Assembly: GCF_041434935.1 (NCBI RefSeq)
Contig: NZ_CP107964.1
Coordinates: 7,733,001-7,797,000, forward strand
Length of the DNA stretch: 64,000 nucleotides
Direction of reading: 5' to 3'
DNA from: Kitasatospora sp. NBC_00374
Lineage (GTDB): Bacteria; Actinomycetota; Actinomycetes; Streptomycetales; Streptomycetaceae
The position numbers and the translations under genes were made by a program. The notes under the pieces were generated by a model. It ran no database searches. It had not been told where the DNA came from and saw nothing but the letters and a program-made list of their open reading frames with translations. Shown one piece after another: positions 8,489-16,916 of the stretch (position 1 is its first letter; each line of letters begins with the position of its first letter).

Positions 8489-9157
8489 ATGAGCCAGCAG
8501 CAGTGGACGGCAGTCGACGACTACTTCTCCGAGGTCCTGATCGGCCCGGACGAGGTGCTGGCGAACGCGCTGGCCGCCGCCGACGAGGCCGGGCTCCCGC
8601 AGATCAACGTCGCCCCCAACCAGGGCAAGCTGCTCCAGCTGCTGGCCGTCACCCAGGGCGCCCGGCGGATCCTGGAGATCGGCACCCTCGGCGGCTACAG
8701 CACCATCTGGCTCGGCCGCGCCCTGCCCGCCGACGGCTCGCTGGTCACCCTGGAGATCGACCCGGCACACGCCAAGGTCGCCGAGGCCAACCTGGAGCGC
8801 GCCGGCCTCGCCGGGCAGGCCCGGGTCCGGGTCGGCCGCGCCGTCGACACCCTGGCCCGGCTCGCCGAGGAGGGCGCCGAGCCGTTCGACTTCGTCTTCG
8901 TGGACGCCGACAAGCCGAGCAACCCGGTCTACTTCGAGTGGGCCCTTCGGCTCACCCGCCCCGGCGCACTGATCGTGGTCGACAACGTGGTGCGCGGTGG
9001 CAAGGTCGCCGACGCCGACTCCACCGACGCCGCCGTGCTCGGCGTCCGCAGGATGCACGAGCTGATCGCCGCCGAGCCCCGGGTCACCGCCACCTCCGTA
9101 CAGACCGTCGGGGTCAAGGGCTACGACGGCTTCACCCTGATCCGGGTCGAGAACTGA
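8489..9157 (+). CDS. O-methyltransferase (class I, catechol/caffeoyl-CoA type)
   Basis: A 222-residue SAM-dependent O-methyltransferase (PF01596). Residues ~52-70, ARRILEIGTLGGYSTIWL, are motif I; LVTLEIDPAHAKVAEANL contains the ribose-binding Glu; FDFVFVDADKPSNPVYFEWA gives the metal-binding VDADK signature; PGALIVVDNVVRGGKV contains the second metal ligand pair. The family methylates catechol-like hydroxyls with Mg. The next gene begins 11 bases after the stop, so the two are probably cotranscribed. Confidence 0.92.
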   Translation: MSQQQWTAVDDYFSEVLIGPDEVLANALAAADEAGLPQINVAPNQGKLLQLLAVTQGARRILEIGTLGGYSTIWLGRALPADGSLVTLEIDPAHAKVAEANLERAGLAGQARVRVGRAVDTLARLAEEGAEPFDFVFVDADKPSNPVYFEWALRLTRPGALIVVDNVVRGGKVADADSTDAAVLGVRRMHELIAAEPRVTATSVQTVGVKGYDGFTLIRVEN

Positions 9158-9168
9158 GGGCCGCCGCG

Positions 9169-10071
9169 ATGAGGATCGGACTGCTGGGCACCGGGCCCTG
9201 GGCCCACCGGGTGCACGCGCCCGCGCTGGCCGCCCACCCGGGGACCGAGTTCGCCGGCGTCTGGGGCCGGCGGCCCGCAGCGGCGGCCGAGCTGGCCGCG
9301 CCGTACGGCGTACCGGTGTACGAGGACCTGGACGAGCTGCTGGCCGGGGTGGACGCGGTCGCCGTCGCGCTCCCGCCGTCCGTCCAGGGCGAGCTGGCCC
9401 TGCGTGCGGCGCAGGCCGGGCGTCATCTGCTGCTCGACAAACCCGTCGCGCTGGAGCCCGCCGCGGCGCGCCGGGTCGCGGAGACCGCCGCCGGGCGGGG
9501 CCTGGCCTCGGTCGTCTTCTTCACCCTGCGCTTCAACGCCGACCAGTCCCGGTGGCTGGCCGAGCAGGCCGCGCGGGACGGCTGGTTCACGGCCCGCTGC
9601 GAGTGGCTCGGCGCCGTGTTCACCTCGCCGGACAGCCCGTACGCGGCCTCGCCCTGGCGTAAGGAGAAGGGCGCCCTCTGGGACGTCGGGCCGCACGCGC
9701 TGTCCATGCTGCTGCCCGTCCTCGGAGACGTCGAGCACGTCACCGCGGCCGGCGGCCCGGGCGACACCGTGCACCTGGTGCTCCGGCACGCCGCGGGCGC
9801 CAGTTCCACCCTCACGCTCAGCCTGAGCACCCCGCCCGAGGCCGCCGTCGACGGCGTCGGCCTCGAACTGCGCGGGGCCGCCGGTCTGACCAGGATGCCC
9901 GCCCGCAACGAGGGCCCGGTCGAGGCCTACGGCCGGGCGATCGACGCCCTGCACACGGCCGCCGCCGGTGGCCCGGCACACCCCTGTGACGCGGCCTTCG
10001 GAGCGCGGGTGGTGGAGATCCTCGCGGCGGCCGAACGCTCCCTGGACGGCGGCGCCGGCCTCGCCCTCTGA
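9169..10071 (+). CDS. Gfo/Idh/MocA family oxidoreductase
   Basis: A 300-residue NAD(P)-dependent sugar or polyol dehydrogenase-like protein. GLLGTGPWA (residues 4-12) is the Rossmann dinucleotide loop. LLLDKPVAL (residues 87-95) is the family EKP motif with Asp replacing Glu and the catalytic-site Lys91 retained. The C-terminal alpha/beta sheet includes KEKGALWDVGPHALSMLLPVLG, the DxGxH element with the catalytic His. The gene directly follows the O-methyltransferase, suggesting a two-gene unit, but the shared substrate is unknown. Confidence 0.9.
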   Translation: MRIGLLGTGPWAHRVHAPALAAHPGTEFAGVWGRRPAAAAELAAPYGVPVYEDLDELLAGVDAVAVALPPSVQGELALRAAQAGRHLLLDKPVALEPAAARRVAETAAGRGLASVVFFTLRFNADQSRWLAEQAARDGWFTARCEWLGAVFTSPDSPYAASPWRKEKGALWDVGPHALSMLLPVLGDVEHVTAAGGPGDTVHLVLRHAAGASSTLTLSLSTPPEAAVDGVGLELRGAAGLTRMPARNEGPVEAYGRAIDALHTAAAGGPAHPCDAAFGARVVEILAAAERSLDGGAGLAL

Positions 10072-10089
10072 GACCGGTCGGCGGCGGGC

Positions 10090-11178
10090 TCAGGCCGGCT
10101 TGGGCCGGCGGTCGGCCGGGCGGCTGGGCGGGATCGGGACGGCCGGGAAGTCGCGCGGGCCGGTCCACAGCGAGGGGACGGCGTCGCTGCGGCGCGCCAG
10201 CTCGTAGCCGATGGCCTCGTAGTTGACCCGCCAGCCGCGGAAGTGCGGCCAGGCCTCGGCGGCGTCGCGTTCGGCCGGGAAGCCGCTGGCGGTCACCATG
10301 GCGACGGCGGCGTCGAACTCGGCGAAGCCGAGCCGGATCGGGCCGTCCGGCTCGGGGTCGGGGTCGTAGGGGATCCGCAGCGCGCCGGCGATGTCGCGCA
10401 TGGCCGTGAAGCCCGCGCGCAGCACCAGACGGGCCTCCGGCGGGGCGCTGCGCGGATTGAGGGAGAGCTGCATCGCGGCGGCGTCCAGGACGGCGATCAG
10501 CCCGACCACCCAGTTGCGGTGCGGCTGCGGGGAGCGGAACGACAGCAGGACCGGGTAGTTGGAATGGCCCTCGCCGATGTCGGCGGCCAGCCGCTCCCAG
10601 TCGCGGTAGAGCTCGGGCAGCGCCGTCTCGGTGCCGACCAGGGACTGCCGGGCCAGCAGCTCGGGGCCCCAGGCCGGGGCTCCGGCGCGGGACTGCAGCA
10701 GGGTGACCTCCACCTCCCGCCGGTTGTAGGCGCCGTACAGGGTCGGCAGGTAGCCGATCAGCAGAGCGATGATCAGCGGGCCGGTCGCGGCGGCCAGGAA
10801 GTCGAGGGCCGACAGCCGGAGCCGGTCGCCGCTGGCGAAGCCGAGGGTGAAGAGGCTTGAGCCGGCCTCCCGGAAGCAGACGTTCCAGCCGAGGTCGGAG
10901 GTGCCGTAGAGCAGCAGCGTGTACGCGGTGAGGGTGCCGAGCAGCCAGCAGCCGAGCGTGCAGACCAGGATCAGCGGGGCGAGCCAGGTCTGCAGCCGGT
11001 CGAGCGTCCGGTAGCCGCCGAACGGCGCGGCGATGAGCCGCAGCAGGGCGCGCAGCACCGCCCACAGCCGGTTCACCAGCGCCGAGTAGAGCCCTCGCGG
11101 CACCACCAGGGTGCGCAGGATGCTCGCGATGGTGACGCCCAGCAGAACGAGCCCGGCCAGGGCGATGATCAACCTCAT
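10090..11178 (-). CDS. Ion channel-like membrane protein with degenerate selectivity filter
   Basis: A 362-residue membrane protein with hydrophobic segments near residues 2-20, 60-90 and 125-150 and a ~200-residue cytoplasmic C terminus. Between the later two segments SSLFTLGFASGDRL occupies the pore-helix/filter position of Ion_trans_2 potassium channels, but the canonical TVGYGD is replaced by TLGFASGD (two residues longer). The C-terminal domain (EVEVTLLQSRAG, then HSNYPVLLSFRSPQPHRNWVVGLIAVLDAAAM) is conserved-looking but unassigned. The start is the ATG at 11176-11178; upstream codons are proline-rich and uncharacteristic. Diverges from the GNAT gene at 11355. Confidence 0.7.
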   Translation of the reverse strand: MRLIIALAGLVLLGVTIASILRTLVVPRGLYSALVNRLWAVLRALLRLIAAPFGGYRTLDRLQTWLAPLILVCTLGCWLLGTLTAYTLLLYGTSDLGWNVCFREAGSSLFTLGFASGDRLRLSALDFLAAATGPLIIALLIGYLPTLYGAYNRREVEVTLLQSRAGAPAWGPELLARQSLVGTETALPELYRDWERLAADIGEGHSNYPVLLSFRSPQPHRNWVVGLIAVLDAAAMQLSLNPRSAPPEARLVLRAGFTAMRDIAGALRIPYDPDPEPDGPIRLGFAEFDAAVAMVTASGFPAERDAAEAWPHFRGWRVNYEAIGYELARRSDAVPSLWTGPRDFPAVPIPPSRPADRRPKPA

Positions 11179-11354
11179 CCGCCCATTGTGTCCCGGGAGC
11201 CTCACCGCTCCGAGCCTGGGTCGCGCCCCGGCCCCGTCGACGGGCCCTGGGGACGGGCCCGTGGACAGCCCCTGGGAGGGGCGGCGCGGCTGTGGCACGA
11301 TGGCGGCTCAGCGCCCGTCGAGGGCCTGCCGACCGGAGAACTGGAGCATCGAAC

Positions 11355-11882
11355 GTGGCGAGCGAGCTGACCTTCCGTACCGCCGGACCGGCCGACATCC
11401 CCGCCCTGGTGGCGCTGGTCGAGTCCGCCTACCGCGGCGAGGCGAGCCGGGTCGGGTGGACCACCGAGGCCGACCTCCTGGCGGGCCGACGGACCGACAC
11501 CGAGGGGGTCGCCGACGTGATCGCCCGGGAGGGCTCGGTGGTCCTGCTCGCGGAACGGGACGGCGAGCTGCTGGCCTGCTGCCAGCTGGAGCGGCGCGAG
11601 GGCACCGCCTACTTCGGGATGTTCTCCGTCCGGCCCGAGCGGCAGGGCGGCGGCCTGGGCGGCGAGGTGCTGGCCCGCGCCGAGCGGCTCGCCCGGGAGG
11701 AGTGGGGCGCGGCCGAGCTGGAGATGACGGTGATCGAGCAGCGCGCCGACCTGATCGCCTGGTACGAGCGGCGCGGCTTCAGCCGCACCGGCGAGTACTC
11801 GCCCTTCCCCTACGGCGACGAGCGCTTCGGTGTGCCGCTCCGCCCCGACCTCAGGTTCGAGCGGCTGGCCAAGTCCCTCTGA
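11355..11882 (+). CDS. GNAT family N-acetyltransferase
   Basis: A 175-residue acetyltransferase. ELTFRTAGPADIPALVALVESAYRGEA is the N-terminal strand-helix, FGMFSVRPERQGGGLGGEVLARAERLA is motif A with the RQGGGLGG acetyl-CoA loop (usual pattern R/Q-x-x-G-x-G/A), and DLIAWYERRGFSRTGEYSPFPYG is the C-terminal signature of small-molecule GNATs. GTG 11355 has CTGGAG eight bases upstream and gives a standard-length protein; an in-frame ATG at 11292 would add a basic, non-homologous tail. Substrate unknown. Confidence 0.9.
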   Translation: MASELTFRTAGPADIPALVALVESAYRGEASRVGWTTEADLLAGRRTDTEGVADVIAREGSVVLLAERDGELLACCQLERREGTAYFGMFSVRPERQGGGLGGEVLARAERLAREEWGAAELEMTVIEQRADLIAWYERRGFSRTGEYSPFPYGDERFGVPLRPDLRFERLAKSL

Positions 11883-11898
11883 GCGCGGGCCGGGCCGG

Positions 11899-12288
11899 TC
11901 AGGCCGGGTCCGGCCCGTCGCCGCGGCGCCACTCGACGTAGCGGCCGGACTCCCTGGTCAGCCCGGTCAGGAACCACAGCAGCACGGCGGTGTCGTCCGT
12001 CCAGCCCACCACCGGGAAGACGTCCGGCAGGACGTCGACCGGGCTGAGCAGGTACAGCGCCGCGAACAGCCCGAGCCCCACCAGCTTGCCCGGCCCGACA
12101 CCGGGGTAGCGGTGCCGCAGCACGTCCCCGACCAGGCCCGGCAGCGCCACCACCCGGGACCCGAGCCCGGGAGCGCCGGGCCGGCGGGTCTCCCGGTACA
12201 GGCCCCAGGCGGAGCGGGAGACGGCCGCGCCGTTCAGCCCGCGCACACCCCGGCCGGAGCGGCGCTTCGCCGGTACTCCTCTGCCCAT
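11899..12288 (-). CDS. DUF1232 (YkvA family) membrane protein
   Basis: A 129-residue protein with the DUF1232 signature YLLSPVDVLPDVFPVVGWTDDTAVLL at residues ~80-105: a short hydrophobic hairpin with the SPVD(V/L)(L/I)PD motif found in YkvA proteins. The first ~45 residues are basic. Function of the family is unknown, with proposed membrane association. It converges with the upstream GNAT gene, 16 bases between the stops. Confidence 0.88.
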   Translation of the reverse strand: MGRGVPAKRRSGRGVRGLNGAAVSRSAWGLYRETRRPGAPGLGSRVVALPGLVGDVLRHRYPGVGPGKLVGLGLFAALYLLSPVDVLPDVFPVVGWTDDTAVLLWFLTGLTRESGRYVEWRRGDGPDPA

Positions 12289-12390
12289 GACGGTCTCCTC
12301 CCGCGTACGGAGCCGCCTACCCTCACCGCGGCCCCCTATGCACGGTACGCGACGGCGGTACCCGCCCGGGGTGCCGTTGCCGTACCGGCC

Positions 12391-12984
12391 TCAGCCGCCG
12401 TAGAGGCCGCGGCAGGTCCGTGCCTGCTCCGACCCCGGCTGCCACTGGCCGAGCCGCTCGGCCTCCGCACAGACCCCCAGACCGGAGAGCAGCGCGAACG
12501 AGGGGCTCGGCTTCACCCGTGTGCCGGTGCTCGGTGACCGGTGGGCCGACGGAGAGGGCCGGTCCTTGGGCGTACGGCGGGCGGACGGCGAGGGCGACGG
12601 CGACAGCCCGGGAGTCTGCGGCGCGGCCGGCTCGGCCGGCGCGGCCGGTTCGGCCGCGCGGCGGACCGGCTCCGCGAGCACGGCCTCGGCGACGGGGGAG
12701 GAGGTCGGCGGCGGCGCCAGCGGGGCCGGGCTCGGCCCGTTCGTCGCGGTGCCGCCGCCGACCAGCGTGCCGGTGTCCTCCGAGGCCAGTGGCCCGCAGG
12801 TGGCCAGCAACCCGCCCAGGACCATGGCTCCGCCGAGCAGGACCGCGACCCGCGCCACCCGGGGCGGATGCCGGCGCGGCGGGGTGAACGCCGGCTCCCA
12901 CGGCGCGGGGGGCGGAGCCGGCGGCGGCTCGGTGGGCTGCTGCTCCCACGCGTACTGCCAGGGTGGCTGCCATTGCTCGTCCAT
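12391..12984 (-). CDS. Proline-rich single-pass membrane protein, hypothetical
   Basis: A 197-residue protein: a Pro/Trp-rich cytoplasmic N terminus (about 45 residues), one transmembrane segment (VARVAVLLGGAMVLGGLLATC), then an extracytoplasmic Ala/Pro/Ser/Thr-rich stalk. It ends in a ~30-residue cysteine pair segment (VCAEAERLGQW...SEQARTCRGLYGG), typical of small secreted Streptomyces proteins with one disulfide. ATG 12982-12984 has a GGAGGGACAC ribosome binding site. No family recognised. Confidence 0.75.
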   Translation of the reverse strand: MDEQWQPPWQYAWEQQPTEPPPAPPPAPWEPAFTPPRRHPPRVARVAVLLGGAMVLGGLLATCGPLASEDTGTLVGGGTATNGPSPAPLAPPPTSSPVAEAVLAEPVRRAAEPAAPAEPAAPQTPGLSPSPSPSARRTPKDRPSPSAHRSPSTGTRVKPSPSFALLSGLGVCAEAERLGQWQPGSEQARTCRGLYGG

Positions 12985-13132
12985 CGTGTCCCTCCACGCC
13001 GTCGCCCGACCGTTCCCTGGCCGGGCCCGCCGTGCCCAACGACGGACCGGCGGTTGCGGAACGGCTGACGGGGTGCGTCCACCCGGCCGAGGCACGGATG
13101 CGCCCGGCGCGGGCCGGGACGATCCTGACGGG

Positions 13133-13435
13133 ATGGAGAACCTCATGGAAACCCTCAGGGACACCGTCGGAAGCACCGCCCGGGACAGGGAGCGCAGGAT
13201 GGACGCGAGCAGGCAGCTGGACGTGGAACCGCTGGTCGAGATCGCCGAGTTCCGGACCGACAGCCGCTACCGGCTGGTCCACTTCAAGGGCGCGGGCTGG
13301 AAACCGCTGGCCCCCGAGGAGTTCGAGCCCGAGCTCAAGCACTTCTTCCCCGACCTCGACCCGCACGACCCGAAGCTGGTCTACTGGGAGGACCGCCCGT
13401 GGGAGTGGCCGGCCTGGCGTCCGGGCGAGGCCTGA
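13133..13435 (+). CDS. Small conserved-looking hypothetical protein
   Basis: A 100-residue acidic protein, rich in Trp, Pro and Glu near the C terminus (FEPELKHFFPDLDP, DPKLVYWEDRPWEWPAWRPGE), with no recognised domain. The alternative ATG at 13145 has GGAG six bases upstream and may be the true start, giving 96 residues. It sits between a divergent membrane protein gene and the ATP-grasp gene, 75 bases before the latter. Codon bias supports coding. Confidence 0.6.
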   Translation: MENLMETLRDTVGSTARDRERRMDASRQLDVEPLVEIAEFRTDSRYRLVHFKGAGWKPLAPEEFEPELKHFFPDLDPHDPKLVYWEDRPWEWPAWRPGEA

Positions 13436-13510
13436 CGGCCCGTCGGGCCGCGGTGCCGGCCTTCTCCGGCACCGGCCCCGCCGGCGGTGCCCGGGCCGTA
13501 CCCTCGACGG

Positions 13511-14842
13511 ATGCGAACAGCAGCGTGGACCGAGGCCTGGACGGCCGGCGACCGGGCCGTCCACATCGGCGACGTCGCCGACTTCAACGCGCAGTTCCTG
13601 CCGCAGTCCGCCGAGAGCAGGCGCCAGGGCCACCACTACTCGTGCCTGGCGGCGTTCTACAGTCCCCATCCCGCCGTCCTGGTGCTGCCGCACCAGGTGG
13701 AGGAGGCGTGGGTGCGGCTGCTGGAACGCGAGCTCGGCTGGTCGGCCGTGGAACTGCACAGCGGGCTCGCCGGGGACGGGCTGATGGCCCCGGCGCTGGC
13801 CGCCCGGCCCGCCCTGCGGCAGCGGATCGACACGCTCGGCCTGCCGGTCCGCCACTGGGGCCGCAGCTCGCCCGACGACCCCGCGCTCGCGGCCGTCCGC
13901 CGGTACGAGGCCAAGGACGCGTCGCACGTCCTGTTCGCCCGGCTCGCACCCGGCCACCCGGGCATCCGCGTCCCGGCCCAGCAGAGCGTCGAACCCGGTC
14001 GCCGGCTGGCGCGGCTGCTCGCCGCCCGGGCCGCCGAGGGCCGCACCACCGTCCTCAAGGCCCGGCACGGCGTCGGCGGCTTCGGCACCGCCGTTCTGAC
14101 CCCGGGGCAGATCGCCCTGGCCGGCGGTGCCAGGGCCCTGCTCCGCCGGCTGACGGACCGGCAGATCCTGCCGCCCGGCGAACGCCTGCTGGTGGAGGAG
14201 TACGTCGACGGCGCCGGCCGACTGCGCAACCCCACCTTCGACGGGGTGATCGCCGAGGACGGCTCGGTCCACCCGGTCGGGGTCGGCCTGATGGACGTCG
14301 AGGGCACCGGCTACCGCGGCGCCACCGTCGGGCCGGGCCTGCTGCCGGACGGGCTGGCCGACACCGTCGCCGGGTTCGGCGTGGCCGTCGGCCGCGAACT
14401 GGCCCGTGCGGGCCACCGCGGCTGGTACGACGTCGACTTCGTCACCGACCGGTCCGGTCGGCCGGCCCCCACCGAGACCAACCTGCGGCTCACCGGCCCC
14501 GCCGTCGCCTTCATGATCAAAGCCCGGCTGGACGCCGTGCGCGGCCCCGGACACCTGGTGCGTACCCTCGACCGGCTGCCGCTCGGCGCCCGCCTGGGCC
14601 CGCAGGCACTCCTGGCCCACCTGGACCGGCTGGCCGGGCGCTGCGCGCCGTTCGGCGCCACCCTGCTGCCGACCATCCCCACCGCGGGCTTCGAGCCGGA
14701 GCCCACGGTGGGGATCGCGCTGGCCGCGAGGGGCCCGGACGCGCTGGACGCGCTGGACGCGCTGGACGCGGCGGAGGCGGTGGTCCGGTCCGCGAACCTG
14801 GCGCTCGGCGACCCGTTCGACGCCCTGGAACCGCGGCCCTGA
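13511..14842 (+). CDS. ATP-grasp family ligase-like protein
   Basis: A 443-residue protein with an N-terminal pre-ATP-grasp region and an ATP-grasp core. TTVLKARHGVGGFGTAVL (about residues 179-197) matches the lysine/glycine-rich nucleotide loop, ERLLVEEYVDGAGRLRNPTFDG contains the hinge EEYV that binds adenine, and GWYDVDFVTDRSGRPAPTETNLRLTG carries the D...E.N magnesium ligands. Such enzymes join carboxylates to amines via acyl phosphates. The stop lies only seven bases from that of the convergent adenylation gene. A 9-bp tandem repeat (GACGCGCTG, three copies at 14738-14764) gives a DAL-DAL-DAL run near the C terminus. Substrates unknown; PGM1-like peptide ligases are the nearest analogues. 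Confidence 0.75.
   Translation: MRTAAWTEAWTAGDRAVHIGDVADFNAQFLPQSAESRRQGHHYSCLAAFYSPHPAVLVLPHQVEEAWVRLLERELGWSAVELHSGLAGDGLMAPALAARPALRQRIDTLGLPVRHWGRSSPDDPALAAVRRYEAKDASHVLFARLAPGHPGIRVPAQQSVEPGRRLARLLAARAAEGRTTVLKARHGVGGFGTAVLTPGQIALAGGARALLRRLTDRQILPPGERLLVEEYVDGAGRLRNPTFDGVIAEDGSVHPVGVGLMDVEGTGYRGATVGPGLLPDGLADTVAGFGVAVGRELARAGHRGWYDVDFVTDRSGRPAPTETNLRLTGPAVAFMIKARLDAVRGPGHLVRTLDRLPLGARLGPQALLAHLDRLAGRCAPFGATLLPTIPTAGFEPEPTVGIALAARGPDALDALDALDAAEAVVRSANLALGDPFDALEPRP
14738..14764 (+). repeat. In-frame 9-bp tandem repeat
   Basis: Three perfect copies of GACGCGCTG inside the ATP-grasp gene, encoding repeated Asp-Ala-Leu. Because the unit is a multiple of three, copy number can change without shifting the frame. 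Confidence 0.85.
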
Positions 14843-14849
14843 CGCGAGG

Positions 14850-16916
14850 TCAGAGCGCCGTCGGCCGGGCGGGCGCCCGCCACGCCAGGAAGCGCACCAC
14901 GACCGCCGCCGAGGCGATCAGCGCCATGTTGAACACCACCGCCAGCGTCGCCTGGGCGGGCCAGTCGTGCGCGGACGTGGTCCGGTAGGCGTTGTCCTGC
15001 GGCCACCAGGATGCCAGCAGCCACACCAGGGCCAGCCTGGTCAGCAGTGTCAGCCCCGCCGGCCGGCCGTGCCGGTCCAGCATCCGCCCGCCCAGGAACA
15101 GCACGGCGACGCCAAGCCCGAACCCGACCGACTCGCACAGGTAGAGCAGCTGGAACAGCAGCGCCCACGGCCGCGCCACCAGGCTGACGTCGGTCGACCC
15201 CGGCCAGATCGTGTCGGTGAACATCCGGGACAGCAGCGCGAACACCACCGTGACCGCGACCCAGGCCGCCGGACCGGGGACGGCCTCCTCCCAGGCCCCG
15301 GAGCCCTTGCCGCCGCCCGTGCGGCCGGACTTGGCGGACCCGGTGGGTCCGGTGGGTCCGGTGGGTCCGGTGCGCGCCGGGGGCAACGGCAGGGCCGCCC
15401 GGTCGAGCTTGCCCGCACGGGTGAGGGGCAGTTCGACCAGCGGCACCACGGCCTCGGGTACCGAGGCGGCCGGCAGCCTGGCCGTCAGGTAGGCCCGCAG
15501 CGCCCACGGGTCCAGGGCGCGGCCGGCGGTCGGCACCGCGTACGCCACCAGGGCGGGCCCGTGCCCCGGCTCCCGGTCCACGGTGGTGACCGTGCACTCC
15601 CGGACGTCCGGGTGGCCGCGCAGCACCGCCTCGACCTCGGCCGTGGTGGCCGCCTGCGGGCCGAGGTCACGGCCGACGAACTCCAGGATCCCGTCCGGCC
15701 GCAGCCGCCCCAGGTCGCCGGTGCGGTACAGCTTCACGTCCGGGTGCCGGCGGTCGGCGAAGAACCGGTCCGCGGTGAGCTTCGGCCGGTTCAGGTAGCC
15801 GCGGCCGACCCCCGGCCCGGACAGGCAGATCTCGCCGACCTCGCCGGGCGGCACCGGCTCGCCCTCCGCGTCCAGCAGGTGCACCCGGTTGCCGGGGAAC
15901 GGCACACCGATCAGCGAGAACCGCTCGGTGTGCTCCGGTGGGTCCGGCAGCGTCGCCGGGTCGAAGTAGGTGCTGTCCACGGCCGCCTCGGCGACCCCGT
16001 ACACGTTGATGTGCCGGACCCCGGGGCCGAGGTAGCGCTGGATTCGCAGCTGTTCGTCCAGGTACCACTTCTCCGCACCCACCGACAGCAGCCGCACCGA
16101 ACCCAACTCCAGCCCGAGCGGCTGGAGGTACTCGAAGAGCCGGCGCAGCAGGTGGACGTTGGTCTCCATCACGGTGATCCGCTCGCCGATCACCAGCTCG
16201 TGCAGCTCGCGGAGTTCGGCCGTGCGGTCCAGGGTGTAGTTGCGCCTGGCCATCACCAGCGTGGCGCCGGTGCCCAGCGCCCGCAGCCAGTCCGCGGTGA
16301 AGACGTCGAACTCCAGCGTGGCGGTCTGCAGGATCCGGTCGGCGTCGGTGAGCCGGTACACCTCCTGCCAGCCCCGGTAGGCGTGCAGCAGGTTGCGGTG
16401 CTCGATCTGGGCGCCCTTCGGATCGCCGGTCGAACCGGAGGTGTAGAAGACACAGGCCACGTCGACGCTGCGGGCGCGGACGTCCGGCGCGGTCGACGGC
16501 AGCCCGGCCAGCTCCGGGGCCGCGGTGTCGAGACAGAGCACCGGCCGGTCGGTCGCGTCCGTCAGACGCACCCGGTACACCTCCTCGGTGACCACCACCA
16601 CCGGGTCGGCGTCGGAGAGTACATGACGGATCATCCGGTCCGGCCCGGTCGGCTCCAGCGGGACGTACGCCCCGCCCGCCTTCAGCACCGCCAGCACCGC
16701 CGTCAGCAACTCGGGCCCCCGCCCCAGCGCCACCGCCGCCGGCCGCTCGGGCCCCACCCCGAGCTCCACCAGCCGGTGCGCCAACCGATTGGCCCGCGCA
16801 TCGAGTTCACCGTACGAGAGCCGGTCCCGGCCGCACACCGCGGCCGGGGCGTCCGGCGCCCTGCGGACCTGCTCCTCGAACAGGCCGTGCACGGTCTGGG
16901 TCTGTGTCGTCGTCAT
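14850..16916 (-). CDS. Amino acid adenylation enzyme with C-terminal membrane domain
   Basis: A 688-residue fusion. Residues ~10-510 are an NRPS-type adenylation domain: LSYGELDARANRLAHRL (A1), LKAGGAYVPLEP (A2), FYTSGSTGDPKG (A3), INVYGVAEAAVDST (A5), YRTGDLGRLRPDG (A7) and LPLTRAGKLDRAALP (A10, catalytic Lys kept). The A8 hinge is abnormal: GRDLGPQAATTAEVEAVL lacks the usual Q-V-K-I-R-G core. No carrier or condensation domain follows. Instead a GPT-repeat linker leads to about four or five transmembrane segments (residues ~545-680). The layout recalls poly-lysine synthase, but without its thiolation domain. ATG 16916 has a GGAGGGGAA Shine-Dalgarno. The adenylated amino acid cannot be read safely. 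Confidence 0.85.
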   Translation of the reverse strand: MTTTQTQTVHGLFEEQVRRAPDAPAAVCGRDRLSYGELDARANRLAHRLVELGVGPERPAAVALGRGPELLTAVLAVLKAGGAYVPLEPTGPDRMIRHVLSDADPVVVVTEEVYRVRLTDATDRPVLCLDTAAPELAGLPSTAPDVRARSVDVACVFYTSGSTGDPKGAQIEHRNLLHAYRGWQEVYRLTDADRILQTATLEFDVFTADWLRALGTGATLVMARRNYTLDRTAELRELHELVIGERITVMETNVHLLRRLFEYLQPLGLELGSVRLLSVGAEKWYLDEQLRIQRYLGPGVRHINVYGVAEAAVDSTYFDPATLPDPPEHTERFSLIGVPFPGNRVHLLDAEGEPVPPGEVGEICLSGPGVGRGYLNRPKLTADRFFADRRHPDVKLYRTGDLGRLRPDGILEFVGRDLGPQAATTAEVEAVLRGHPDVRECTVTTVDREPGHGPALVAYAVPTAGRALDPWALRAYLTARLPAASVPEAVVPLVELPLTRAGKLDRAALPLPPARTGPTGPTGPTGSAKSGRTGGGKGSGAWEEAVPGPAAWVAVTVVFALLSRMFTDTIWPGSTDVSLVARPWALLFQLLYLCESVGFGLGVAVLFLGGRMLDRHGRPAGLTLLTRLALVWLLASWWPQDNAYRTTSAHDWPAQATLAVVFNMALIASAAVVVRFLAWRAPARPTAL
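15342..15368 (-). repeat. 9-bp tandem repeat encoding GPT linker
   Basis: Three perfect copies of GGTGGGTCC (plus strand) in the linker between the adenylation and membrane domains encode Gly-Pro-Thr triplets on the minus strand. The repeat keeps the frame and marks a flexible hinge. Confidence 0.85.

Noticed and set aside
12323..14620. A 765-codon minus-strand frame across the ATP-grasp gene
   Set aside because: Composition is a GC-skewed shadow; the opposite strand has ATP-grasp motifs in order.
14850..16916. Adenylation gene considered as part of a full NRPS cluster
   Set aside because: No carrier, condensation or thioesterase domain and no NRPS neighbours within the window.
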